From Schaalia vaccimaxillae DSM 15804 (GTDB lineage: Bacteria > Actinomycetota > Actinomycetes > Actinomycetales > Actinomycetaceae), in NCBI RefSeq assembly GCF_000420425.1, contig NZ_ATUX01000005.1, positions 558,001 to 622,000 of the forward strand: a stretch of DNA of 64,000 nt. The letters are read 5' to 3'. The translations under genes and the position numbers were made by a program. The notes beneath the pieces are model-generated. The model made no database searches, had not been told where the DNA came from, and saw nothing but the letters and a program-made list of their open reading frames with translations. Shown here in pieces: positions 8,348 to 15,457 of this stretch (positions within the stretch are counted from its first letter, which is position 1; the number at the start of each line of letters is the position of its first letter).

Positions 8348-8963
8348 AACCTTAGACTTTCAGCCGATGTTCATCACCGACGTCTTCGAGTCGATGACTG
8401 CTTCGAAGGCGTGGTACGACAAGAGCAAGCTCTGTCTCTCCGGAGTGCTCGTATTCCCGTTCGTCTCTCGAACCAAGGCAAGCAACGGAGTCGATACCTT
8501 CTGCCCGCGCCAAGACAAGGCACCTGAGGCCGGGAACGCCATGACGATTGGGCTCGACACTCAGACGATCGGTTACCAGCCGGTTCCGTTCTACACTAGC
8601 CAGAACATCCAGGTTCTTCGTCATGAGCGACTCAACGAGAGCAATGCGCTCGTTCTCTCCTCACTGATACAGGAGCAGATGGGAAAGTTCTCTTGGGGCG
8701 GTAACGGCGCCACTCTTGGACGCTTGAAGAAGACCCGCATCATGGTTCCTGCTCTCACCAACGCTGACGGTACCTTCGAGGCTGACTGGGACGGCATGGA
8801 TCGCCTCGGTACAGAACTATTTGATCAGGTCATCACACACACACACACAGCGCTCGTGAGACTCGCCTCGATGACGACGACACGCTCGTGGAACTCCGGT
8901 TCGCACCTATTCGACTCGACGCTCTCTTTCGGTTCCACCGAGGAGCAGTTGGTAAACGAGTGA
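8334..8963 (+). CDS. hsdS: Specificity subunit, first half (TRD1); reading frame lost at a (CA)8 tract
   Basis: The first 167 residues look like one target-recognition unit of an HsdS-like protein: PFYTSQNIQVLRHERLNESN, then SWGGNGATLGRLKKTRIMVP and the helical spacer MDRLGTELFDQVI. At residue 167 the gene enters eight CA units and then runs in an alternative frame (LASMTTTRSWNSG...) to a stop at 8961-8963, giving 209 aa. The natural continuation (ARETRLDDDDTLVELRFAPIRL) is in another frame and leads directly into a second recognition unit. Loss of one CA unit, or gain of two, would join both halves into a protein of about 355 aa. The start overlaps the methyltransferase gene. Confidence 0.82.
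   Translation: MSVLETLDFQPMFITDVFESMTASKAWYDKSKLCLSGVLVFPFVSRTKASNGVDTFCPRQDKAPEAGNAMTIGLDTQTIGYQPVPFYTSQNIQVLRHERLNESNALVLSSLIQEQMGKFSWGGNGATLGRLKKTRIMVPALTNADGTFEADWDGMDRLGTELFDQVITHTHTALVRLASMTTTRSWNSGSHLFDSTLSFGSTEEQLVNE
8834..8849 (+). repeat. (CA)8 simple sequence repeat inside the specificity gene
   Basis: Sixteen bases of perfect CA dinucleotide repeat. The codons before it are in the frame of position 8334; the second recognition unit behind it is in the frame of position 8888. The two frames differ by two bases modulo three, so deletion of one dinucleotide restores a single gene. Slipped-strand repeats of this kind are an established cause of phase variation in hsdS genes. Confidence 0.93.
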
Positions 8964-9403
8964 CTGGAGGGAGAACGGTGTATATCGGTGCTGCTGCGCG
9001 GAGAAACAGCGTCGTCGGCTACGTCAATGATGAGCCGATGTTCCCTGGTGCGCGCTTGGCTATCGTCAACAACGGCGACGGAGGGGCGGGATATTGCACA
9101 TACCAGCCAATGCCATTCAGTGCCTCTTCAGACGTAACCGTACTTGAACCGCTGAAAAGTAACGTTCCGGGCGATGCCCTTCTCATGCTTTCGTCTTGCA
9201 TCACCTACCAGTGTTTCCCGAAGTACAGCTTTGGGTACAAACCCAACCAGCGACGACTAGCAGCACAAGAAATCATGGTTCCTGTCGTCACCGATGGATC
9301 AGGTGAAGATGTTGTCGACTGGGAGGGGATGGCGGCCTATGGTCGTGCTCTGCGCGTACGCGCAGAGCGTGCCATTACCCCCGTCGTCGGAGCTCCGTCA
9401 TGA
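8888..9403 (+). CDS. hsdS: Specificity subunit, second half (TRD2), out of frame with the first
   Basis: 171 codons from a GTG at 8888, though the meaningful frame already begins right behind the CA tract at about 8850. It contains a second recognition unit: RLDALFRFHRGAVGKRV, GYCTYQPMPFSASSDV, FPKYSFGYKPNQRRLAAQEIMVPV, ending with a helical spacer. These parallel the first half (PFYTSQNIQVL; GATLGRLKKTRIMVP). No Shine-Dalgarno sequence precedes GTG 8888, so independent translation is doubtful; it is best read as the 3' part of a phase-off gene. The stop overlaps the start of the Xre controller (ATGA). Confidence 0.8.
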   Translation: MELRFAPIRLDALFRFHRGAVGKRVTGGRTVYIGAAARRNSVVGYVNDEPMFPGARLAIVNNGDGGAGYCTYQPMPFSASSDVTVLEPLKSNVPGDALLMLSSCITYQCFPKYSFGYKPNQRRLAAQEIMVPVVTDGSGEDVVDWEGMAAYGRALRVRAERAITPVVGAPS

Positions 9404-9606
9404 GCCGCGACCCCAATCCTGCGCACGGCATCGGTCAGGACGTTCGCAATGCCCGTCGTGCCCTTGGATGGAGCCAAGAAGAATTAGCCCACCATGCCAA
9501 CGTTTCCCGTCCGACTATTGCCAGGGTAGAGACTGGACAAAACATCTCAACTGGAACACTAGAGAAGGTTGCAAAAGCACTCGGCAAGCGTTTGCAAGTA
9601 GCATAG
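9400..9606 (+). CDS. Small Xre-type HTH protein, probable restriction-modification controller
   Basis: 68 aa, made almost entirely of an Xre/Cro helix-turn-helix: DVRNARRALGWSQEELAHHA, NVSRPTIARVETGQNIS, TGTLEKVAKALGKRLQV. Its ATG overlaps the TGA of the specificity gene, so it is the last cistron of the cassette. Size, fold and position match the C-protein type regulators of restriction-modification operons, which time nuclease expression after methylation; that role is inference. An antitoxin-like role is possible but no toxin partner is seen. Confidence 0.85.
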   Translation: MSRDPNPAHGIGQDVRNARRALGWSQEELAHHANVSRPTIARVETGQNISTGTLEKVAKALGKRLQVA

Positions 9607-9645
9607 AAACGACCCCGGTCACCTCATGGCGACCGGGGTCGTTTC
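9606..9645. terminator. Bidirectional stem-loop between the restriction cassette and the relaxase gene
   Basis: A perfect 15-bp stem (9606-9620 with 9631-9645; gaaacgaccccggtc and its complement) with a 10-nt loop between two convergent genes. A partial T run (cgtttcttc) follows on the plus strand. Confidence 0.85.
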
Positions 9646-9665
9646 TTCCGCTCGTGTCCTTCACA

Positions 9666-11147
9666 TCAGAACTCCGGACCATCGTGATTGAGTGTGTTAT
9701 CCGCGCTCGATTGCTGAGTGATCCGACGGTTACGTGCGAGCCGCTCACTGTGGACGCGCTCGACTTCACGAGCCTGCTTAATAAATGCTTCAGGATTGCG
9801 AGCGAACGTTCGATCGGCGGCTGCTTGCGCCTTCTCCACCTTCTTGCGCGTGGCATCGTCCACGTGCTTCGAGAGCACTGTCGCTAGGTGACGAGCACCC
9901 ATTGACGCAAGATGACGTGCTTGCTCGTCGGGAATCGACGGAGCGTTAATCGCGGCGGCGTATTGCTCATCTGCTGCTTGCGAAACGGCCTTGGCACGAT
10001 CAAGTGCCTCACGCGCCCGTTGACGATCTTGCTCAGCCTCAGCGCGCCCTTCTTTTCGTCCTTCCTCACGTCCCTCCTCACGCGCTGACCGAGCACGCGC
10101 ACGGGCACTGCCAAGCAGGTCACGAGCATCGAGTTCTGCGTCTGCCTTGATGTCCCCAGCCTCAATCTGAGCGTCGGTAATGATGCTCGCCGATTGCTTC
10201 TTCGCTGCACTCACCAACCGTGCAGCCTCGGCGCGCGCTTCGGGCTCTAGCGCTGCGACCCTGGCGAGGGTCTCCTCGGCTGTTTCCAGCGCTTGCATCG
10301 AGGCAACATATTCAACCTTAGCGAGGTTCTCCAAGGAGCGCTCCGACGACTCTCGCTCGACCTCAAAACCGCGGTCGATGAGCTGCTTTCGCAGGCCCAC
10401 GTGAAGTGCCTTGATCTTCTCCCAACCTTGCACGATACGTCCGTCTTCATTGCGTACGTCACGGCTCTGTGAATACGCTCGCGACCAGTCTTGCCTGAGC
10501 ATTCCCGGCCGCTTGGGGTCGTCACCAAACGTGTCCGCGATGACGTGCATGTGAGGCGTATTTTCTGAGTATTGGATGGAGGCGCCGAGGATGCCGTCGA
10601 TGCCTCCTGGAACGACGCTGACACCCAGGTACTCCAGGACTGCCGAGAAGTACTCCTCGGCCTCATCCCGGTCACGTGCGACCCACCGCGAACGGCTCGC
10701 AGGCTCGCCCGTCTCGGGATCGATCCGACGCTTGCCTGTCCGTGGATCAATTGCCGGATAGGCGTTCGGAACCTCAACACACATCGTGCGCGGTAGGTGC
10801 ACGAGGAACGTCGTCGTCGTGACCGTGCCGCCCCTCATCTCCCCGCGCTTGTTCTTCTTGTCCTTCGTGATCTTGCGCGACAACCTCGCGGCGCGAGAAT
10901 CGCCGTACTCCATCACCTCACTGATGTCGTTACAGAGACGGAACCCGCCCTCGCCGTCGTTGACGTAGGACTCATTATTTGCTTCCTCTGCGACGACGAT
11001 GTTCGGGTTCTTCTTCGCGTACCGTTCGACCGCTCCGGGGACGATCTCTCTCATCATCTCGTCGAGCGTTCCTCGTCGTCCCGCCACCGACTTCGTGTGC
11101 GAAATATGGCAGGACGCACGTCCTGCCGATGGCGCTGCCAGTGCCAT
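9666..11147 (-). CDS. mob: Pre/Mob-like (MobV-type) relaxase
   Basis: A relaxase nicks oriT and leads one strand into a recipient cell. The product (493 aa) begins with a helical segment (ISHTKSVAGRRGTLDEMMRE). It carries a metal-binding His pair in ENTPHMHVIADTF, close to the TPHxH core of Mob_Pre proteins, and ends in a long Arg/Glu/Ala-rich coiled coil (about residues 270-400, REEGREEGRKEGRAEAE). I chose the ATG at 11147 because GAAGGAGAG lies 5-8 bases upstream; an upstream ATG at 11165 is possible. The first codons include a GGCAGGAC-GCAC-GTCCTGCC hairpin (about 11108-11127). No coupling protein or secretion genes accompany it, which suggests mobilization by a helper. Confidence 0.78.
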   Translation of the reverse strand: MALAAPSAGRASCHISHTKSVAGRRGTLDEMMREIVPGAVERYAKKNPNIVVAEEANNESYVNDGEGGFRLCNDISEVMEYGDSRAARLSRKITKDKKNKRGEMRGGTVTTTTFLVHLPRTMCVEVPNAYPAIDPRTGKRRIDPETGEPASRSRWVARDRDEAEEYFSAVLEYLGVSVVPGGIDGILGASIQYSENTPHMHVIADTFGDDPKRPGMLRQDWSRAYSQSRDVRNEDGRIVQGWEKIKALHVGLRKQLIDRGFEVERESSERSLENLAKVEYVASMQALETAEETLARVAALEPEARAEAARLVSAAKKQSASIITDAQIEAGDIKADAELDARDLLGSARARARSAREEGREEGRKEGRAEAEQDRQRAREALDRAKAVSQAADEQYAAAINAPSIPDEQARHLASMGARHLATVLSKHVDDATRKKVEKAQAAADRTFARNPEAFIKQAREVERVHSERLARNRRITQQSSADNTLNHDGPEF

Positions 11148-11165
11148 CGCTCTCTCCTTCCTCAC

Positions 11166-11492
11166 TTCGTTCGTCAGTCGTTCTCGATGGACCCCGTGGA
11201 AGCCGTCGCGGGCCTCTGGTCCCGCTACGCTCGACCGCCCACGACGCCTGCCACGGGATCGGTGCCGTGCTTGCCGGGGCCCCTGACCTCGCTCCGCTTG
11301 GTCTGCCCCAACAATCCCGTCACCGGGTAAGCCGTACGTCTCTCCGGGACCCTGCTTCGCTGCCCTGAGAGACGTACGTCTTACGCCATAAGACGTTTTT
11401 CGCTAACGCTCAAACGTCATGGCGCTCTCCGAGGGCGGGACCCCTGGAACAGACCTCGCTCGCTCGGTCCATTCCAGGGGTCTGATCGACGC
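11166..11492. other. Inverted-repeat-rich gap upstream of the relaxase; candidate oriT
   Basis: No convincing gene. It holds an imperfect 17-bp inverted repeat (11327-11343 with 11368-11384, one mismatch, 24-nt loop), a 7-bp one (gacgttt 11392-11398 with aaacgtc 11412-11418), and a perfect 11-bp one (gacccctggaa 11439-11449 with 11472-11482). Transfer origins of Mob_Pre relaxases usually lie directly upstream of the mob gene, where this cluster sits. Confidence 0.5.
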
Positions 11493-11837
11493 TCACCCGA
11501 GCACTCTCGTGTTCATGGTTCGCGTCGGGTCGTCGCCTGCGTCCGAGCCCCACTGGGGCTCGTCCTGCGGCTCCTCGGTGGACGTGTCCTCGGTGGGGGA
11601 GCCACCGAAAACACGACGCACTTCCTCGACGATGCCGCCCTCGTTCAGGGTCCGAATGAGGGCGTGCATCGCCTGCGGTGTGTCCGCAAAAAGCACACGG
11701 GAGAGTGCCTCTCCGAGGGCGATTTTTGCGGACACGAGCTCGGCCTTCTGAGCCGCTCGAAGCGCACGCCGTAGGGCACGTGCCTCGGAGTTCTTCGCGG
11801 CGAGCTCCTGCTCAATCTCAGCTGCTGTCTTGGACAT
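11493..11837 (-). CDS. Small hypothetical protein of the element, coiled-coil N-terminus
   Basis: 114 aa from ATG 11837, with AAGGA well spaced upstream. Residues 1-45 form a probable coiled coil (AAEIEQELAAKNSEARALRR). The middle is helical (SRVLFADTPQAMHALIRTLN) and the C-terminal 40 residues are acidic and disordered (EDTSTEEPQDEPQWGSDAG). It lies between the replication helicase gene, 55 bp upstream on the same strand, and the oriT candidate. I do not recognise the family. An accessory role in mobilization or replication, such as a relaxosome auxiliary, would fit its position but is a guess. Confidence 0.7.
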   Translation of the reverse strand: MSKTAAEIEQELAAKNSEARALRRALRAAQKAELVSAKIALGEALSRVLFADTPQAMHALIRTLNEGGIVEEVRRVFGGSPTEDTSTEEPQDEPQWGSDAGDDPTRTMNTRVLG

Positions 11838-11892
11838 GGTTGTCTTCCTTTCGTGTCGGAAAATCAGTCCCGGAGCCCAGCCGGCGAGTGGG

Positions 11893-13737
11893 CTAGATCG
11901 TGACGACCTGAGTCGGCTGTGCCGGTGCTGGCATGGCGCTCGGGTTGATCCGCAGCAACCCACGAACGCGTGGCGTTCTTGCCACTGCACTAGGACTCCC
12001 GCTGATCGACGGAGCGCCCGGCACGTACCACTCGACAAGGCCGTATTGCACCGCCAAAGGCTCCACGTTGGTCACCCAGTAGTTCGCGATCACCAGTGCG
12101 GAGTCTTTCGATCTCATCGGGTTCCACATGGAGTCGTCCTCAGCGGCTGCGCGAAGACGCTGCACAAACTTCTTTCGCGACATAGCCGACTTCATGCCGG
12201 GGTTTGTCCTCGCGACCCACCTACTGAACACGTCGAAGGCGAAATCCCACGGAATGAGATTCGTCTGGAACTCACCACGCTCTTCCAACCACCACTCAAG
12301 AACAGAGTCGTTTTGCACCCTCGCCTGCTGACGCAGTGCCTTCGTTGCCTCGCCTTCGGTGAAACTGACAAACTCAGGCAGCTCAAGTGCACGCCGGAGC
12401 ACGTATTCCTGGACCTCTCGATCGACCATGAGCTCGCTCTTGATTGAGGGGTCGAACTCACCCGCAAAGCACCGATCGAACGGGACGAAGATGAACCGTC
12501 TCGTCATTGCCTCTGTCTTGTCCGAGAACTCGGGGAGCTCGTTGCCTGCCTGGATGACGATTCCTCGCGGCTTCCATTGCACAGCCTTGACGCCCTTGCG
12601 CTGGACGGTGATCACGTCGTGGGTCACATACTGTTTAAACTCTTTGCACTCCTTCATGAACCCATGCGTATCGGTCTCGTCGGTGAGGACGGCAGAGACG
12701 CCGAGCACCGGCTCGCAACCAAAGTCTTTGCCGAACGCGCCCAGGCTCAGCGAGGCACAGTTCCGTTGGCCGAGGATGTTGCGCATGAGATGCAGCAGCG
12801 TCGATTTCCCGCTCGATCCACTCGACGAGTAGAAAAAGAACGCTTTCTCGTAACTCTTGTACACGCGCAAGCTCGCCGCGACGATCTCCCAAAAGAGGGT
12901 GACCCGCTCCTCGTCCTCATCGAAAAGATCAGCCAACCACTCGTCGAACGTCCACGTGTCACCGTCGCTCAAGGTCTTCGTTGGAGACACGGCCTGAGGG
13001 TCATATCTCACCGGAGACTTGGTGAGGAACACACGCTCGGGTGTGAACGCTTCCAGCTGCTTCGTGGACGTGTTATAGACGCCGTTTCTCACCGGGACGA
13101 GGTTCGCCTCCATCGTCTCGTCCACGACAGGAACGATGGCCCTCAGGTGTGCGTACGTCTCACGTGCCTGCTGGAGACTAATCGTGTAGCAGTACGGGCG
13201 CAGGAGCCCGTGCAGGCCCTCCTCATCGAGCAGGCGGTACGTGCCCTCAAGCTCGCCCTCGTCCTCGTACATCGCGAGAGGAAGCCTGAGCGGATTCTCG
13301 GGCGTGCCCGTGCCCACGAGCACGAGGCGGCGCTCAAACGCCAACACCTCAGCGAGCAGCGTCGGCGGCAGCTCCTGGTAGCGCGGGAGGCGGTCTCGCG
13401 CCTCCTTGTTGTGAACAACGACGAGCTCGTTGAGCATCGTCAGCAAGTGTTTTTCCAACTGGGCGGGTGTGACCTTCGAGCCGCGTTCGCGCAGACGCCG
13501 GACGTGAGCGAAAACCGCCTCGCTGGCCTGCCGAAGCAACTCGGACTTCTCAAGGTCTCCGGGCGACTCGGCGCACAGCACATCGAGAGCCGGATCCTCG
13601 CTCGCGCGCCCGAACAGGTCATCGTAGATGATCTGATCCGGTTGATCCTCGTGTCGAACATCTGTACGATTTGTGGTATCGAGATGAATCGCCTCGGTGC
13701 CCTCAGCGGTGCCGGGGCGGTTTTTTGTCGTGGTCAT
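11893..13737 (-). CDS. Phage/plasmid P4-family primase C-terminal / D5-like DNA helicase
   Basis: Superfamily 3 helicase of the D5/P4 alpha type, the replication protein of many integrative elements and satellite phages. The product is 614 aa. The Walker A loop GSSGSSGKSTLLHL lies near residues 300-315, followed by LGAFGKDFGCEPVLG, the Walker B/sensor region VSAVLTDETDTHGF and the GIVIQAGNELPEFSDKTEAMTRR sensor-1/Arg-finger region cut here by its key residues N and RR. The N-terminal 150 residues hold no recognisable polymerase/primase catalytic domain. It begins with ATGA overlap on the upstream HTH gene. Together with the iteron field it suggests the element can replicate after excision. 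Confidence 0.87.
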   Translation of the reverse strand: MTTTKNRPGTAEGTEAIHLDTTNRTDVRHEDQPDQIIYDDLFGRASEDPALDVLCAESPGDLEKSELLRQASEAVFAHVRRLRERGSKVTPAQLEKHLLTMLNELVVVHNKEARDRLPRYQELPPTLLAEVLAFERRLVLVGTGTPENPLRLPLAMYEDEGELEGTYRLLDEEGLHGLLRPYCYTISLQQARETYAHLRAIVPVVDETMEANLVPVRNGVYNTSTKQLEAFTPERVFLTKSPVRYDPQAVSPTKTLSDGDTWTFDEWLADLFDEDEERVTLFWEIVAASLRVYKSYEKAFFFYSSSGSSGKSTLLHLMRNILGQRNCASLSLGAFGKDFGCEPVLGVSAVLTDETDTHGFMKECKEFKQYVTHDVITVQRKGVKAVQWKPRGIVIQAGNELPEFSDKTEAMTRRFIFVPFDRCFAGEFDPSIKSELMVDREVQEYVLRRALELPEFVSFTEGEATKALRQQARVQNDSVLEWWLEERGEFQTNLIPWDFAFDVFSRWVARTNPGMKSAMSRKKFVQRLRAAAEDDSMWNPMRSKDSALVIANYWVTNVEPLAVQYGLVEWYVPGAPSISGSPSAVARTPRVRGLLRINPSAMPAPAQPTQVVTI

Positions 13738-14090
13738 CGGGCACCCCCGAGAGCGAGTCGGAGGCGAGCGATCTGGTCGTCGCTGAGGCGGGGAGCAGCG
13801 TCCACGAGAGCCTTGATGTGGTGAGCGACTAACTCATCAGAGCTCGACGCACCAACGCGATGAGCCTCGACGAAAGCACGCAGATCACCGAGTCGGTAGC
13901 CGACGGTTCCACGCTGACGACCGAGGCCGTCCGTGGCACCGGTGTATTTGACATACGCAGGACCCCGCCCCTGCGAACGCCAGTTGTTGAGGGTCTTCGG
14001 CGAGACGCCGAGGAAGTCGGCCGCCTCGGTTGAGGTCAGCGTGTGGTCTGAGTCCACGCTCAGTTCGGAAAGTCTGGTTGCGACGGGCAT
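13734..14090 (-). CDS. Small helix-turn-helix DNA-binding protein (MerR/AlpA-excisionase type)
   Basis: 118 aa from ATG 14090. The HTH is TLTSTEAADFLGVSPKTLNN followed by WRSQGRGPAYVKY and a VGYRLGDLRAFVEAH wing, the usual arrangement of excisionase-like and AlpA-like proteins. It is the first gene of a leftward transcript (HTH, helicase, small protein, relaxase) and overlaps the helicase start by 4 bp. It is a candidate directionality factor for the serine integrase or a regulator of the transcript. A 12-bp inverted repeat covers its ribosome-binding site. The frame stays open to 14168, but AAAGGGG favours 14090. Confidence 0.83.
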   Translation of the reverse strand: MPVATRLSELSVDSDHTLTSTEAADFLGVSPKTLNNWRSQGRGPAYVKYTGATDGLGRQRGTVGYRLGDLRAFVEAHRVGASSSDELVAHHIKALVDAAPRLSDDQIARLRLALGGAR

Positions 14091-14095
14091 GAAAG

Positions 14096-14126
14096 AAGCC
14101 CCTTTCCCTGAGAAGGAAAGAGGCTT
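14096..14126 (-). promoter_or_regulatory. 5'-UTR hairpin that would cover the ribosome-binding site of the HTH gene
   Basis: Arms 14096-14107 and 14115-14126 pair over 12 positions with one mismatch, leaving a 7-nt loop. On the minus strand the second arm contains the AAAGGGG that serves the ATG at 14090, so the folded RNA would mask it. Confidence 0.5.
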
Positions 14127-14236
14127 GTCACCGGCTCGTCGCTCGGAAACCTCCGTCGTCGCCCGCACGGGAAGGCGACCTGCCCGGGTGGGCGCGGCTC
14201 AAATCTCAGCATCATCCATCCCGTCGAGGATGACGT

Positions 14237-14254
14237 GGGGGTCGCGAGACCCCC
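14237..14254. repeat. Perfect 7-bp hairpin with GCGA loop near the right end of the element
   Basis: GGGGGTC (14237-14243) and GACCCCC (14248-14254) around GCGA, upstream of the leftward HTH-helicase transcript. The surrounding 14169-14400 region has no gene I can support. Further right, CTTGCAAG occurs twice in direct succession (about 14365-14382), which could be a protein-binding site. Confidence 0.5.
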
Positions 14255-14399
14255 AACCAGCCAATCTCATGCTGGTCCAGGTTCACCTTCGCGGCGTGGA
14301 GATATCACGTCGTGCCGAGGTTCAGTGGGCTCGGCCTGAAGACTTGCACCGAGCCTAGCATGCCCTTGCAAGTCCTTGCAAGTGAAGTCGATCCCCGCA

Positions 14400-14505
14400 A
14401 ACATGTACGTCCTGTTCGTAATGTGGTCGTGTCACCGCCTTGTGAACAGGCGGTGAACCCCAGGATGCTCACGGTAACGAGGGCGGCTAAACGCTGTAGC
14501 TTCAT
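14400..14505 (-). pseudogene. 5' fragment of an iron-regulated lipoprotein gene, probably a siderophore-binding protein
   Basis: An ATG at 14505 opens a lipoprotein signal peptide: a positive start (MKLQR), a hydrophobic core (LAALVTVSILGF) and a lipobox cysteine in TAC, followed by a Gly/Ser/Thr-type linker (SQGGDTTT). Sense is then lost and the frame ends at 14305 in low-complexity, non-family sequence. Two DtxR-like boxes lie 40-80 bp upstream on the same strand, the usual control of ferric-siderophore ABC transporters. I infer that this was such a substrate-binding protein and that the element, or a deletion linked to it, removed the rest. No 3' remnant is visible beside ychF. Confidence 0.6.
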
Positions 14506-14542
14506 CAGAGTCTTTCAGGTGGAAGGGACATCGTGTCGCGAC

Positions 14543-14561
14543 GTAGGTAAGCCTAAGTGAA
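14543..14561. promoter_or_regulatory. DtxR/IdeR-like iron box 1
   Basis: The 19-mer starting gtaggtaagcctaag matches the DtxR consensus TTAGGTTAGSCTAACCTAA at 14 of 19 positions and keeps the central AGCCTAA. It precedes the truncated lipoprotein gene on the minus strand. Confidence 0.65.
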
Positions 14562-14566
14562 ATTAA

Positions 14567-14585
14567 TTAGGTAAGCCAAGTTCCT
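14567..14585. promoter_or_regulatory. DtxR/IdeR-like iron box 2
   Basis: It starts ttaggtaagcc, giving 11 of 19 consensus matches with a strong left half-site. It lies 24 bp from box 1 in the same orientation, within the likely promoter (AT-rich 14560-14610) of the truncated lipoprotein gene. Confidence 0.5.
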
Positions 14586-14818
14586 CTTAAAACATATTTT
14601 GTGATTTAGGTACCGTTTGTGGGTATGTCTACATGCCTCTCGCTGGAACAGTCTGCGGTCATTGATGGGTGCTCCAATCGTTCGACTCTACGAGGCTGCA
14701 TCGAGCGAAATGTCAATGGCAGCGCTGATTGTGCCCGTGTGTTCCAGCCTGGTGTTTCAATGATGTTTCAGGGGAAAACCCGATAGGCAGAGCGCCGGTA
14801 GAGTGGCACATTTGCTTT

Positions 14819-15457
14819 ATGATCGATCGCAAAAATCTGTTGTGGATACTCGCTGCGGCGCTTGTCCTGGGAGTGGCTTCCGTCCTTGTGAATATCCAAA
14901 GCGCCGAATCGTTGGAAATCGTCACAGCCGATCCAAGGCTCACTGCGCAACTCACCGTCGCGTACCTGCTCAACGGCGCGGTATGGGCAATTTTGTTGAT
15001 CTGCGCAGGCTGGGCTGGTCGCAGCTGGGTGTCGTCGGCAATCCTGGCGATTTGCACTGCCCTCGTTGCGTTGGCGGTTCACTACGGCCTCGGGTGGGCT
15101 ATCGGATTCTTCGATAAAGAGGCTGTGGCTTCCAATCTCTATTGGTTCGCCTTCGGTGCTGTGCTTGCTATTCCCCTTGGCCTCATCGGCCACCTCGCCC
15201 GGTACACCAACATTTGGGGTTCGCTTGCGCGCCTGACGATTCCTGGAGGTCTCATTGCAGAACCATTCGCCCTACACCGTTTCACCAACCTCGAATACTT
15301 GAGGCCAGCAGACGCGGCAGCGAGCCAAATCTCAGGGGGCATCGAAGTGACTCTTGGGTTGTTACTTGCTATCGGCCTGGTCTACGCCTGGCGCCGAACC
15401 CAAAGAAACATCAAGAAAGTGTCGCCCGCTCCCACGATTCAACCGGCCCGGCGATAA
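14819..15457 (+). CDS. Hypothetical multi-pass membrane protein
   Basis: 212 aa from ATG 14819 with about six predicted membrane segments: LLWILAAALVLGVASVLV (near 6-23), AYLLNGAVWAILLICAGWAG, SAILAICTALVALAVHYGLGWAIG, LYWFAFGAVLAIPLGLIGHLA, and VTLGLLLAIGLVYAWR near the end, with a basic C-terminal tail. It resembles small uncharacterised actinobacterial membrane proteins; I do not recognise a function. The upstream frame stays open to 14729, but the chosen Met begins directly before the first membrane helix. It stands alone and is not in an obvious operon. Confidence 0.75.
   Translation: MIDRKNLLWILAAALVLGVASVLVNIQSAESLEIVTADPRLTAQLTVAYLLNGAVWAILLICAGWAGRSWVSSAILAICTALVALAVHYGLGWAIGFFDKEAVASNLYWFAFGAVLAIPLGLIGHLARYTNIWGSLARLTIPGGLIAEPFALHRFTNLEYLRPADAAASQISGGIEVTLGLLLAIGLVYAWRRTQRNIKKVSPAPTIQPARR

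Larger units (their letters stand above)
3284..14430. mobile_element. Integrative (mobilizable) element inserted behind ychF, serine-integrase type
   Basis: The span holds a large serine recombinase at its left edge, an iteron-like repeat field, ardA, a restriction-modification cassette with its own controller, a Pre/Mob-like relaxase, a P4/D5-type replication helicase and a small HTH protein. Housekeeping genes lie on both sides. No type IV secretion genes are present, so it would depend on a helper for transfer. The left end is set by the ychF stop; the right end is estimated from where an unrelated lipoprotein reading frame loses sense (about 14400-14450). I cannot see a clean direct repeat at the two ends, as expected for serine integrases, whose att cores can be only a few bases. 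Confidence 0.82.

Noticed and set aside
12577-13824. 415-codon plus-strand open frame
   Set aside because: It lies antisense within the helicase gene, whose product has clear motifs; the plus-strand product is Arg/His/Leu rich with no domain.
3258-14420. Imperfect inverted match (about 12 of 17) between the ychF end and the right boundary, as att sites
   Set aside because: att cores of one integration should be in direct orientation; the match is short, inverted and within chance expectation.
3284-14430. tRNA gene as integration site
   Set aside because: I see no tRNA cloverleaf at either boundary, and the integrase is a serine recombinase, which rarely uses tRNA genes.
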